From IMG/VR virus record IMGVR_UViG_3300030380_005901, positions 62,001 to 126,000 of that record: a stretch of DNA of 64,000 nt. One strand, 5' to 3'. The position numbers and the translations under genes were made by a program. Below are positions 1 through 8,104 of the stretch, piece after piece (the stretch's first letter is position 1; each line of letters begins with the position of its first letter). This DNA is from a virus. The notes under the pieces were generated by a model that had not been told where the DNA came from, searched no databases, and saw only the letters and a list, made by a program, of their open reading frames with translations.

Positions 1-142
1 ATTTATATATTAGTTTATCAGTATTTTGACTAATTCCTTTATCATACATAAACTGTAATAACTTTCTATCTACGGGAGTTAGTTCAGTATACGTTACGTT
101 ACTGTCATTAGATTCTGATATGAGGTTATATAGTTTCATCAT
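1..142 (-). CDS. Partial CDS, N-terminal 47 residues of a tagged acidic protein
   Basis: Only the N-terminus lies in the window; the gene runs off the left edge. It reads MMKLYNLISESNDS and then a TPVDRKLLQFM-like stretch. The same layout (short basic/hydrophobic start ending in an E-S pair, then a segment with a D-(R/K)-K-(L/I)-L core) occurs in the genes at 139-1161, 1161-1970, 4498-5661 and 5663-6769, so it belongs to this paralogous group. Its start overlaps the stop of the upstream gene as ATGA, which points to translational coupling within one operon. Either of two adjacent ATG codons could be used. Function is unknown; a head-packaged protein is an inference from the N-terminal motif. 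Confidence 0.75.
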   Translation of the reverse strand, partial: MMKLYNLISESNDSNVTYTELTPVDRKLLQFMYDKGISQNTDKLIYK

Positions 143-1161
143 CTTAATACTGATTTAAATGGGTGATTTGTTTGACCGAATCTCCACTCCTCCATTTCAT
201 TTCTAAGAGTATTCTCTCCAAAATATTTAATTTTATCCGCCTGTTCATATAAAGGACTCTCATAACTATCATTATCTGGATTATATTCATCTTGTTCGGT
301 ATCAAAAACTTCATCACTTAGGACAATTACCCCTTCATCGTTTTCAATCTTATCTTTCCAATCAGTATAACTCTCAGTGTAGTAATTACGTATTTGTGTA
401 CCCGGAGATGGTAATTTTACTGGTGATATTAATTTAATTAGCATTTCATTAATTTCTTTATAATACATAGTTTCACATATCTCTGTGTCTCCACCACACC
501 AATGACAATCTTCATCAGATCTACCATCACCATGACATTCATCACATTCTACTTCTTCGTATCCATCACCATTACATTCGTCACATTGTTCTTCTTCTCC
601 TTCATCATCTCTAAAACTTCCTTCACCGTCACAATACCCACATTCTAATCTTTGTTCTCCTTCACCATCACAATACCCACAATCTTCATCTTCATATCCA
701 CTACCACCACATTCTTCACAAGTCTCACATTCTTCCTCTTCTTGATCACTTACATAGTCATCATAATAATGAATATCATAAAAGTAATAATCATACGGTT
801 CTAAAATAGGATCTGTCATCCAATCTTTAACCTTTAAATTAGTTGCCAAAAGAAATGCTAATTCATTTATTTTATCTTCATCTAAAAATAACGAATCTTT
901 CATAAATTGATAGATATTATTATATGGTAAATCTCTATTCTTTTCTTCATCATTACCTTTGAAATACCTATTGAAAAATATATGTCTTTTACTACTCCAA
1001 CCCCACTTAGATGCTGCACCTCTAAAATAATCAAAATCAAACTTTTGTGAAATTATGTTCATTAACTTTCTATTAATTAGAGTATCTAATTTTGGTGCGG
1101 TGTAATTATCTTTTCTAAAGTTTGCACCGTATTCTTCCATTATGTTAATAAACTTTATCAT
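139..1161 (-). CDS. Acidic protein with DnaJ-type CxxCxGxG zinc-finger repeats and N-terminal tag
   Basis: A 340-residue protein starting MIKFINIMEEYG. Residues about 145-235 hold a dense run of CxxC pairs, several as CxxCxGxG (for example CEECGGSG, CGYCDGEG, CDECNGDG, CDECHGDG). This is the zinc-binding repeat of the DnaJ central domain, but there is no J domain or substrate-binding domain. The flanks are strongly acidic. The N-terminal 12 residues match the short motif shared by its neighbours. It overlaps the next gene by one base (TAATG). The zinc cluster is seen directly; a role in binding unfolded protein or RNA is a guess from the DnaJ parallel. The paralogue at 1161-1970 has a shorter cluster. 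Confidence 0.85.
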   Translation of the reverse strand: MIKFINIMEEYGANFRKDNYTAPKLDTLINRKLMNIISQKFDFDYFRGAASKWGWSSKRHIFFNRYFKGNDEEKNRDLPYNNIYQFMKDSLFLDEDKINELAFLLATNLKVKDWMTDPILEPYDYYFYDIHYYDDYVSDQEEEECETCEECGGSGYEDEDCGYCDGEGEQRLECGYCDGEGSFRDDEGEEEQCDECNGDGYEEVECDECHGDGRSDEDCHWCGGDTEICETMYYKEINEMLIKLISPVKLPSPGTQIRNYYTESYTDWKDKIENDEGVIVLSDEVFDTEQDEYNPDNDSYESPLYEQADKIKYFGENTLRNEMEEWRFGQTNHPFKSVLR

Positions 1162-1970
1162 TATCTATGTTCAATTAAATTTCTAAAATACGTTCTAAAT
1201 CTTATATTGTCAAAACTTATATCGCCTTGTGGATAATACACACTAATTTTTCCTTCCTTATCTTCTAAATTATCTATTTCAAAACTAGAATCTGTGTCTT
1301 CCCATCTTTCATACATTGTTATTAAAAGACCACTATTTTCATAATACCACTTTTCAAAGCTTTCCCATTCTCCAGTTTCACTTTTTAAAGGTTTATCTAA
1401 ATTAGGTTCGTTACTGTAAAATATTATTGTATCATCTGTTAGATGATATTCATCCTCAGTATAGTAATCAACACCAGATCCTTCACAATACTGACAATCA
1501 TCTTCTAATTCTCCACCACCACCACAGTCTTCGCACTCTACATTACCTTCACCATAATCATATTCTCCCGAACCCTGACAAGTTTGGCAGTCATTATTTT
1601 GTGTACCCATTCCATCACAATCTCCACACTCACCATCTAACTCCACTTGTTCTTCTTGTATTTCACCATAGTGACCTACTTCATACACATAAAACGTTTC
1701 ATCTGTTTTTATAGAATCAGTTAAATAATCTATCGGTCCATTTAAAAATATTATCCAACATAACTCTGAAATTTTTTGGTAATCTAATACCAATGTCTCT
1801 TCCATAAATTTAACAATACCTTTTTCTTCTATCTGCTCAATTATTGGGTTGGATAGATCACCATATCTAATATTTAAATCAAACTTTTCTGCAACTATAT
1901 TTAATAGTTTTCTATTAACTAGTGTATCTAAATCTTCGGATTCTTTTAGTATGTCTTTGAATCTAATCAT
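1161..1970 (-). CDS. Paralogue of 139-1161: acidic protein with DnaJ-type zinc-finger repeats
   Basis: A 269-residue protein starting MIRFKDILKESEDL, followed by LVNRKLLNIVAEKFDL, almost the same as the INRKLMNIISQKFDF stretch of its downstream neighbour, so the two are paralogues in tandem. Residues about 114-167 carry CxxCxGxG-type repeats (CGDCDGMG, CQTCQGSG, CEDCGGGG, CQYCEGSG), i.e. four CxxC pairs as in DnaJ. No J domain is present. A box ATATTTAT lies 6 nt before the ATG. The C-terminal half is acidic and otherwise unrecognised. Function unknown. Confidence 0.85.
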   Translation of the reverse strand: MIRFKDILKESEDLDTLVNRKLLNIVAEKFDLNIRYGDLSNPIIEQIEEKGIVKFMEETLVLDYQKISELCWIIFLNGPIDYLTDSIKTDETFYVYEVGHYGEIQEEQVELDGECGDCDGMGTQNNDCQTCQGSGEYDYGEGNVECEDCGGGGELEDDCQYCEGSGVDYYTEDEYHLTDDTIIFYSNEPNLDKPLKSETGEWESFEKWYYENSGLLITMYERWEDTDSSFEIDNLEDKEGKISVYYPQGDISFDNIRFRTYFRNLIEHR

Positions 1971-1976
1971 ATACTA

Positions 1977-1984
1977 ATAAATAT
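1977..1984 (-). promoter_or_regulatory. ATATTTAT start-proximal box (class B)
   Basis: On the sense strand the sequence is ATATTTAT, then 6 nt, then ATG. The same box and spacing precede the starts at 2778 and 33614. No TTTG element lies about 20 nt upstream, so it differs from the host-type promoters listed elsewhere. If it is a -10-like element the message would be nearly leaderless. Chance occurrence in AT-rich DNA is the alternative. Confidence 0.4.
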
Positions 1985-1986
1985 GA

Positions 1987-2778
1987 TTAAGAATAGATTT
2001 CTCTCACTTTTCCTTTAATGATAATTTCTTCGTCTACAGGTTTCCAATCGGTAATAAGGTTGGAGTTATATGGTTTACCATCTTTAGGTATTGCAATAGT
2101 AATATGTGGGATTTTATTATTAGTATGATAACCGTCTACTTTTACGGCAATTGCATCTTCTGAAACACCAATCTCTTTAACTGTTAATTGTACTGTCTTA
2201 CCTATATCATCTCTTAAGTGTTGTGGTACTGGTTGTTTAAAACCCATAGTCATATGGTGAGCAATCTTTTTCCAATTTAATGGTATATCCACATAATTAT
2301 CAACAAACATAATTAAGTTATCTTGATCATCATCGTCTAACACAACCGCAGAATATAACAGATTACCTGTAGATTCATTTAATTCTTCTACCTCATCTTC
2401 TTCAGTAGTATGACTTTTAGGCATAATACTTATATTCCATTTATTTAATACCTTTTCTAAAGCAATAGGTAATGCCATAGATACTGCACCTAACCCCATC
2501 AATGCCACTATACGAGCTAAATCTTTAGATTGGGATTTAAGAAATTTTTTATCTTCTTCAGTTACATCTTTTTTATTAATAATTTTTGCTAGTATCTTTG
2601 CTGCTTCAGTAGTTTCTTTACCTTCTCTTCTTGCACCATTAACAAATTCAGCCCAAGATTTTCTTAAATCTTCTAACTTGCCCTCAAATAAAAATTTAGG
2701 TTGCTTACTTTCTTTGATTGATTTAATTTTTTTCTTAATCAATCTTTTTCCTGATTTAATAATGTGCTTCTTCTTCAT
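1987..2778 (-). CDS. LETM1-like membrane segment fused to a 2H-type phosphoesterase domain
   Basis: A 263-residue protein. Residues 1-35 are very basic. Residues about 65-125 (TEEDKKFLKSQSKDL, then a hydrophobic GLGAVSMALPIALEKVL stretch, then SIMPKS) recall the LETM1 pattern of a DL-R helix, one membrane helix with prolines and an MPS motif. Residues about 140-263 carry two H-x-T/S motifs, HMTMGF and HITIAI, about 55 residues apart, the signature of 2H phosphoesterases such as the cyclic phosphodiesterase domain of fungal tRNA ligase. The likely reaction is hydrolysis of a cyclic phosphate or of 2',5'-linked RNA. The 2H motifs are clear; the LETM1 comparison is by eye and weaker. The fusion is unusual. 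Confidence 0.7.
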   Translation of the reverse strand: MKKKHIIKSGKRLIKKKIKSIKESKQPKFLFEGKLEDLRKSWAEFVNGARREGKETTEAAKILAKIINKKDVTEEDKKFLKSQSKDLARIVALMGLGAVSMALPIALEKVLNKWNISIMPKSHTTEEDEVEELNESTGNLLYSAVVLDDDDQDNLIMFVDNYVDIPLNWKKIAHHMTMGFKQPVPQHLRDDIGKTVQLTVKEIGVSEDAIAVKVDGYHTNNKIPHITIAIPKDGKPYNSNLITDWKPVDEEIIIKGKVREIYS

Positions 2779-2784
2779 ATACGA

Positions 2785-2792
2785 ATAAATAT
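2785..2792 (-). promoter_or_regulatory. ATATTTAT start-proximal box (class B)
   Basis: Sense-strand sequence GATATTTAT followed by 6 nt and ATG, the same arrangement as at 1977-1984 and 33621-33628. Candidate phage promoter or start-site element. Confidence 0.4.
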
Positions 2793-2819
2793 CTTAATAC
2801 AATAAAAAAGATATTAAAT

Positions 2820-4367
2820 TTATTCCACAATAGTTTTCTCTACATCACCGTTGTCCCACATTATTATTACAAAACCTTTAGTATTTTCATCTACTTCTTG
2901 TCCCATCTGATTATATATTTTAACTATCTCTTTTCTTTCTCCCTTAATTGTTACTGCAATGGGTGAAAATGTTTCATACATACCATCATAATCTGTTTGA
3001 GTTAATCTATAATAATTATGTCCAATTATAGGTCTTTCATCATATGTAGTGTAAGACATTAATTGATTGGAGTTTCCAGCACCTAATACAGTAGATATAG
3101 TTTCCCAATTATAACCATTATAAGATTTTTCTATGGTATAATAATCATTATTTAACTGAGAAGCTACAACCCAGTCTAGTTTAATGTTAGTTCCATCATA
3201 CTCACCAGTAAAACTTACTAATTCAATTGGTAGTGCGCTACCTTGTTCCCTTACTAGAATATTATCTATAGTTAATCCATAATCATAATGTGCAATATAT
3301 TCAAATCTTAAACTATAACTATTACCTGCAGTTACTGATTTAGTCTGAGAATAAGTACAATCATCACAATCTGTTGTTGTATTTATTAATGTGTGTTCTA
3401 TCGAAGAAGATGTCTCATTATATAAAATTGCTTTAAAACTATCATCTCCATCGTAATCTTCGTACCCATAATTAAAACTTATTTCTACTTCATCTTTCGT
3501 TGGTGAAATATTTTTAATTATTAAATCATTGTCTTGTACACAACTTGAACTACCATAATCTATTCTTGCTCTATTACCTGAACATCCACTACAACTAGAT
3601 CCTGTAGCGTCTGAAGTACTTATTACCCACGTATCTGAAGTAGTACAATTAGAACTATTATCTATCTGATATGGATTACCGGAAGATGAAGTTGTTATTG
3701 CATTTCCATCTACTAAACTACTAAAGTCTTGACTTGCTATAGTAATTAAACCAGCACCACCACCAGATGATGCAGTTACTACTACCTCATCAATTGAGTT
3801 ATCACATTGCCAAACATCTCCACTTGCCGCAGTAGTACTTTCAAACGCTAATTGTACATAAGAATATCCTACGTAACTATCTAAATCAACTGTTGCTTGT
3901 TGCCAACCATTATGTGATGTTGTAACAGTCCAAGGATAGTGCATTGTACCTCCTGATGATGAATTTCCTTTATATATTTTAAGTCTTAATGTACCCGGAC
4001 CATATCCAGAAGAGGCATAAATATGATAATAAAATGTAACACTTGCAGTTGTTTTATTAGTCAAATCATAAGTACAATATATTCTAGCCGTTTCACTATT
4101 TGTTCTAGGACTCGATGTTTCTGTAAAAACATATCCTGTGGTGCTATTTGCACCATTTGAGGATTGAGGTCCTGTACCTGCTGATGGTGTTCCTGATGAT
4201 GTTCTTGTCCAATCAAAATCATCTGTTCCAGATTGTGCCCAATCTCCAAAATCTGATGCGAATGTCGATGTATGTGGGTATGATGTTATTTGTGTTATTG
4301 CATGTGTTGAGAATATCATCATAACTAATGTTACGATAATATATTTTATATATTTATACTTTTCCAT
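2820..4367 (-). CDS. Secreted MAM-domain protein with flavobacterial type IX-like C-terminal sequence
   Basis: A 515-residue protein. Residues 1-25 form a signal peptide (KYIKYIIVTLVMMIFSTHA). Residues about 35-200 fit a MAM/jelly-roll domain: W-Q-DDFDW, GTGP and the end motif with DE-V-V. A second jelly-roll-like region follows, and residues about 378-450 match the LPIELVSFTGEYD plus LDWVVASQLNNDYYTIEKS module common in secreted Flavobacteriia proteins. The last 40 residues (VKIYNQMGQEV) look like a type IX secretion sorting domain. It is Ser/Thr/Gly rich and Cys-bearing, unlike its acidic neighbours, so capture from a host is likely. Possible roles are surface display on the infected cell or adhesion. 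Confidence 0.75.
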   Translation of the reverse strand: MEKYKYIKYIIVTLVMMIFSTHAITQITSYPHTSTFASDFGDWAQSGTDDFDWTRTSSGTPSAGTGPQSSNGANSTTGYVFTETSSPRTNSETARIYCTYDLTNKTTASVTFYYHIYASSGYGPGTLRLKIYKGNSSSGGTMHYPWTVTTSHNGWQQATVDLDSYVGYSYVQLAFESTTAASGDVWQCDNSIDEVVVTASSGGGAGLITIASQDFSSLVDGNAITTSSSGNPYQIDNSSNCTTSDTWVISTSDATGSSCSGCSGNRARIDYGSSSCVQDNDLIIKNISPTKDEVEISFNYGYEDYDGDDSFKAILYNETSSSIEHTLINTTTDCDDCTYSQTKSVTAGNSYSLRFEYIAHYDYGLTIDNILVREQGSALPIELVSFTGEYDGTNIKLDWVVASQLNNDYYTIEKSYNGYNWETISTVLGAGNSNQLMSYTTYDERPIIGHNYYRLTQTDYDGMYETFSPIAVTIKGERKEIVKIYNQMGQEVDENTKGFVIIMWDNGDVEKTIVE

Positions 4368-4497
4368 AATACTTTTTTTTTAATATCTATGCGAAATAGA
4401 TACCTTCTATTTAATAAATATAGGTAAAAGTTATCAAAATGTAAATAAACGGTATAATTATGGGATTAAATGAGCGTTTTGGTGGATAGAATTACAA

Positions 4498-5661
4498 TTA
4501 ATCGGTTCTAATTATGAGATAAAGGACTCCATTCATATTTATTTCATCGTAGTTGCCATCATAACTAGCTAAGGCTTCATAACCTTCATCATCTTTAATT
4601 GATTCTCTGAGACTATCTTCATCCAACCAGAAAAAACTATCTATAGCACTTTCTCTATCAAAACCTAGATTATCAACAAAATAACTAACACCATCACTTC
4701 TAATTTCATCCACAGTATTTTGGGTATAATTTTCTCTTAACTCATCTTTGGCTTGTTCTACAAATTCTCCTTGATAAATTTCTTGTAGGTTTTCCATCTC
4801 AGTTTCTAAGTCATCTAACTCACTTTGTAAATCATTAATCTCTTCTTGTTTCAAATCTATCTCCTCTTCTAATCTATTGTACTCATCTTCATCTTCTTCA
4901 TAATCCAAGTCCTCTTGTTCTGATTCTAACTCCTCTTTTTCCGACTCTAAGTCATTCATACGTTCTTCGATATCATCTTTTTCACTGTCTTTTTCTTCCC
5001 ATTGCTCTTTGGCATCATCCATATCATCATAACCAGCTTCTTCTAATATCTCTTCATCTGTCATATCACTTAATCTATTATCCGCCTCTTCTTCCGCAAA
5101 TTGTTCAATGGCGGAATCGTTTGGTTCTAAATGATTTTCCAAATACCAATCTTCCATATATTCAACACCATCATCTATTCTACTTTGTGCGTAATCATTC
5201 ATTGCGTCATCCATCTCATCTTCATCACCTATTGCATATGTTCCACCATCATCTTCGTTTTCATACTGATCTAAACCATAGTGACTATAACCACCCTCTT
5301 CCATTAAAAATGGTGGTAAGTCAAAATATTCTGCTAGTGCTAATTGTTTGTCATCAAATTCAGAGTTAATCTTTTCCATATCTAAATCAACCTTTTCTAA
5401 ATCATCGTAGGTTTCTCCCTCATCCTCATCCACAAGTTGTTCCATATAAAGATATGTTAATCTCATTTTAAGTTCCATATCCTCAATATATAATGTATCA
5501 GTTAAGAACCTCCAAATCTCTGCACCATCAGACCAATCCACATCTTTATCTGCCATTAATTGGAGAAATCTCTTATCTATTGGAGTAAGAGTAATTAATG
5601 TAGGTTCTTGCGTTTCCTTTTGTTCTTCTTCTACTTGTTCGTATAGTTTAAATAATTTCAT
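4498..5661 (-). CDS. Acidic coiled-coil protein with N-terminal tag
   Basis: A 387-residue, very acidic protein starting MKLFKLYEQVEEEQ. Residues about 35-60 contain LTPIDKRFLQLM, matching the TPVDRKLLQFM stretch of the partial gene at 1-142. Residues about 205-300 are a long charged coiled coil (EERMNDLESEKEELESEQ and similar heptads). The C-terminal region (about 300-387) is globular. The N-terminus fits the shared tag of this cluster. It is separated by one base from the next gene. No enzymatic motif is seen. Confidence 0.8.
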   Translation of the reverse strand: MKLFKLYEQVEEEQKETQEPTLITLTPIDKRFLQLMADKDVDWSDGAEIWRFLTDTLYIEDMELKMRLTYLYMEQLVDEDEGETYDDLEKVDLDMEKINSEFDDKQLALAEYFDLPPFLMEEGGYSHYGLDQYENEDDGGTYAIGDEDEMDDAMNDYAQSRIDDGVEYMEDWYLENHLEPNDSAIEQFAEEEADNRLSDMTDEEILEEAGYDDMDDAKEQWEEKDSEKDDIEERMNDLESEKEELESEQEDLDYEEDEDEYNRLEEEIDLKQEEINDLQSELDDLETEMENLQEIYQGEFVEQAKDELRENYTQNTVDEIRSDGVSYFVDNLGFDRESAIDSFFWLDEDSLRESIKDDEGYEALASYDGNYDEINMNGVLYLIIRTD

Positions 5662-5662
5662 C

Positions 5663-6769
5663 TTAATAATCTATCTGTATTATATAATAAGTATCACCAT
5701 CTATCGTTTCCGTATCATAATAGTCGTCTATGTTACTTAGTTCACCTGCCCTATCGAGCTCAGTCTGATCTTCAATAAACCCTTCTCTATCGAAATTTAA
5801 CCACTTTGGTAGTTTACTAACATCTACTTCCTTCCACTTATTTAAATAGGGTTCAGTGAATTCATAATTACCCCACTTTTGATCTTGTGTTATATAACCA
5901 TGATCAATTAACCAATCACCAATGTAGTTAGCCATTTTATTGTATTCATCATTATATATTAATTCTCTTAATCTTTCCCTTAGAGAATCCTCTATTTGGT
6001 CCATTTCTATTTTTTTAGGGATACCACTATTCATTGGATCATCTACATTCTGTGCTAACTGATAAAATCTTTTAATTAGTTTTATAACTTCATCGCTATT
6101 ATCATAATCCTTTATCATACTAATTATTTTAACAATACCATTATCTGATTCTATAGATTCTGCATATTCACCTGCAATAATTCTTTTATCTGCATCATCT
6201 ATATATAAATAACTTATTAATCCATTCACTGTACCTTCGAATTGGGCTGCCTCCTGAAAGTTATAGTATCTATCTTGTAATGAATCATTTATTGCTCTCA
6301 ATGTTTCATCTTCAGTACCTACTTCATAATGATTATCATTTACTATATCATAAAAAACTGACATGTCTCTATCCCAAGTTTCTTTCATATCTATAACCAG
6401 TATAGGTGGTAGATTTAAATTATTTGCAACTGCCTGATGGTGGTAATTAGGACCGGGTATTATATTTTCTCCTTGTGTTGTTAGTTTATTATACTCTCCG
6501 TCTTCTTGAAAGTTATTTATAAATAATTTTATATAATACTCTATTTGTTTTGGATCATCAAACCCCATTATATTTTTTAAAAAATCATATATACGGAGTA
6601 AAAAAATTTCATCTAAATTTCTTAATTCTTCTATTATATCATAATTTAATTTAGGATCATCAGCATGTTCTTCCCATACCTTATCATGAATAATGGTTAA
6701 TATTTTTTTGTCTACCTTACTTAATTCAGTATTTTCAGATTCAATTATATAGTCTCTTAATTTATACAA
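5663..6769 (-). CDS. Acidic tagged protein, unknown function (TTG start)
   Basis: A 368-residue protein starting MYKLRDYIIESENTE, then LSKVDKKILTIIHDKV, which is the same N-terminal plan as its neighbours. The only sensible start is TTG, as no ATG precedes MYKLRD in frame. An ATATTTAT box lies 14 nt upstream. The rest is acidic and rich in D/Y with no domain I recognise. It shares repeated local features with 4498-5661 (an EIW/EEL-type helix followed by an ILY-IED stretch), so distant paralogy is likely. Confidence 0.78.
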   Translation of the reverse strand: MYKLRDYIIESENTELSKVDKKILTIIHDKVWEEHADDPKLNYDIIEELRNLDEIFLLRIYDFLKNIMGFDDPKQIEYYIKLFINNFQEDGEYNKLTTQGENIIPGPNYHHQAVANNLNLPPILVIDMKETWDRDMSVFYDIVNDNHYEVGTEDETLRAINDSLQDRYYNFQEAAQFEGTVNGLISYLYIDDADKRIIAGEYAESIESDNGIVKIISMIKDYDNSDEVIKLIKRFYQLAQNVDDPMNSGIPKKIEMDQIEDSLRERLRELIYNDEYNKMANYIGDWLIDHGYITQDQKWGNYEFTEPYLNKWKEVDVSKLPKWLNFDREGFIEDQTELDRAGELSNIDDYYDTETIDGDTYYIIQIDY

Positions 6770-6801
6770 AATATTTTTTTATATAAATATATAAAAATTT
6801 A

Positions 6802-7053
6802 CTATAAAGATACGTTTAATGTCGCTTTTATTGAATTTTCTTCAGATTGTTCATTTACTACTAACCATATAGCTTGATGATTACCAACATAATGTATAAT
6901 ATCGGAAACTATATATATGATATTTTCGTCAAAATAAATCTTTTCTCCAACGACAGGAATTTTTTTTATTTTAATATTATCTTTAATTACATTGAATTCT
7001 TTATCTACTACTTTAACTACTAAAGATTTCTTAAATATATTAAAAATTTTCAT
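6802..7053 (-). CDS. Small unknown protein
   Basis: 83 residues from MKIFNIFKKSLVVKVVD. A longer reading frame begins at 7095, but the ATG at 7053 gives a plausible basic start and lies just downstream of an AT-rich TATTTG-containing stretch, so I chose it. It has a beta-rich appearance with no recognised domain. It is divergent from the bS21 gene. Confidence 0.55.
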   Translation of the reverse strand: MKIFNIFKKSLVVKVVDKEFNVIKDNIKIKKIPVVGEKIYFDENIIYIVSDIIHYVGNHQAIWLVVNEQSEENSIKATLNVSL

Positions 7054-7119
7054 ATTTTTGTTGATATTTATACAAATATACTTTATTATTACCAAAAAAG
7101 AAATATAATTGTAAAGAAG

Positions 7120-7311
7120 ATGTTAAAAGTAAACGTAAAAAAAGGAAATATAGAGAGGGCACTTAAAGAAATGAAAAGTAAATTCATTAAAACTAAGGTT
7201 GCTAGAGAATGTAGAAAGAGAGAAGAGTTTACTAAACCATCTGTAATAAGAAGAGCAGAAATAGGTAAAGCACAGTATGTACAAAAGAAAAGAACTGAAG
7301 AAGATATCTAA
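7120..7311 (+). CDS. rpsU: Ribosomal protein bS21
   Basis: 63 residues: MLKVNVKKGNIERALKEM, then K-x-x-KF-KT-V-REC-R-R-EFTKPSVIRRAEI and K-A-YVQKK, matching bS21 of Bacteroidota closely over its full length. bS21 is a small-subunit protein at the 3' end of 16S rRNA; in Flavobacteriia it helps hide the anti-Shine-Dalgarno sequence. Phage copies can replace host bS21 and bias initiation. It is one of few plus-strand genes and overlaps the ferritin gene by 35 nt, so the two are probably coupled. Confidence 0.95.
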   Translation: MLKVNVKKGNIERALKEMKSKFIKTKVARECRKREEFTKPSVIRRAEIGKAQYVQKKRTEEDI

Positions 7312-7816
7312 TGTATTAGATAAAGAAATTGTAAATTTAATCAACGAACAGATCTGGTTAGAAAATAACGCATCATTCTATTATTTATACTTATCCACAC
7401 AATTTAGTATTAACGGGTATTCTGGTATATCTAAATTCTTTTTAGATCAATCTGATGAAGAAAGAGAACATATGTTAAAATTAGTTGAGTATTTATTAGA
7501 TGAAGATGTTACACCACAAATACCTAACTATAATTACTTAGAAGATTTAGATGAAAAATTTAATATATTAAGTCATTTTGAAAATTCTTTAATGAATGAG
7601 AAGCGAGTGAGTAGCTCTATTAATGATATAGTATCTAAGTGTAAAGAAAAAGGAGATATTAAAACTGAAAACTTTATGCAATGGTTTGTTATCGAGCAAA
7701 GAGAAGAAGAAAATAAATTTAAGTCTATTATTGATGATATTAAAATAATTGGAGATAGTGGTAGTGGTTTATATGAACTTAATAAAGAATTAGGTTCACT
7801 TACTGAAGAAGAGTAA
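7277..7816 (+). CDS. Ferritin (non-haem iron storage protein)
   Basis: 179 residues with the ferritin four-helix pattern. The first helix has LINEQIWLENNASFYYL (E29), the second QSDEEREHMLKLVEYL (E62 and H65, the ExxH of the ferroxidase site), the third FENSLMNEKRVSSSI (E108), and the fourth FMQWFVIEQREEE (E140 and Q141). All dinuclear iron-site ligands of prokaryotic ferritin are therefore present. The likely reaction is Fe(II) oxidation and storage in a 24-mer. The ATG at 7277 lies inside the bS21 gene; no in-frame ATG occurs later before the first helix. Phage ferritin could guard against Fenton damage or hold host iron. Confidence 0.92.
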   Translation: MYKRKELKKISNVLDKEIVNLINEQIWLENNASFYYLYLSTQFSINGYSGISKFFLDQSDEEREHMLKLVEYLLDEDVTPQIPNYNYLEDLDEKFNILSHFENSLMNEKRVSSSINDIVSKCKEKGDIKTENFMQWFVIEQREEENKFKSIIDDIKIIGDSGSGLYELNKELGSLTEEE

Positions 7817-8014
7817 TTATTCTATTATAACGTATATCCAAACGACACCGTAAGAAATTACAAATTTAATTTCCCCAAAAAATCCCCTTTTGTTAGATAT
7901 ATCTCTATATTTATCGTAGTACATATCAAAGTTATCTTCAAATTCTTTGACTGTATGTTTCCCTAAGAACAATAAACTACTCTCATTTCCATATTCATCA
8001 CTATATATAGGCAT
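7817..8014 (-). CDS. Small unknown protein
   Basis: 65 residues starting MPIYSDEYGNESSLLFLG. It ends with a hydrophobic beta-like stretch. It converges on the ferritin gene with no gap. An ATATTTAT box lies 14 nt before its ATG. No family recognised. Confidence 0.6.
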   Translation of the reverse strand: MPIYSDEYGNESSLLFLGKHTVKEFEDNFDMYYDKYRDISNKRGFFGEIKFVISYGVVWIYVIIE

Positions 8015-8104
8015 ATTTATCTTTTACTATAAATATCTGAAAATAATAATATGTTCTACTAGATTTGTTTAAACTTTAGAAAAAAAAGTTAAACATTTAA
8101 TTTA

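Noticed and set aside
1427-1714. Plus-strand ORF rich in His and Leu
   Set aside because: It is the complement of the acidic, Cys-rich minus-strand gene 1161-1970; GAT/GAA-rich coding gives His/Ser/Leu-rich shadows. The same applies to 5121-5369 and 30677-30949.
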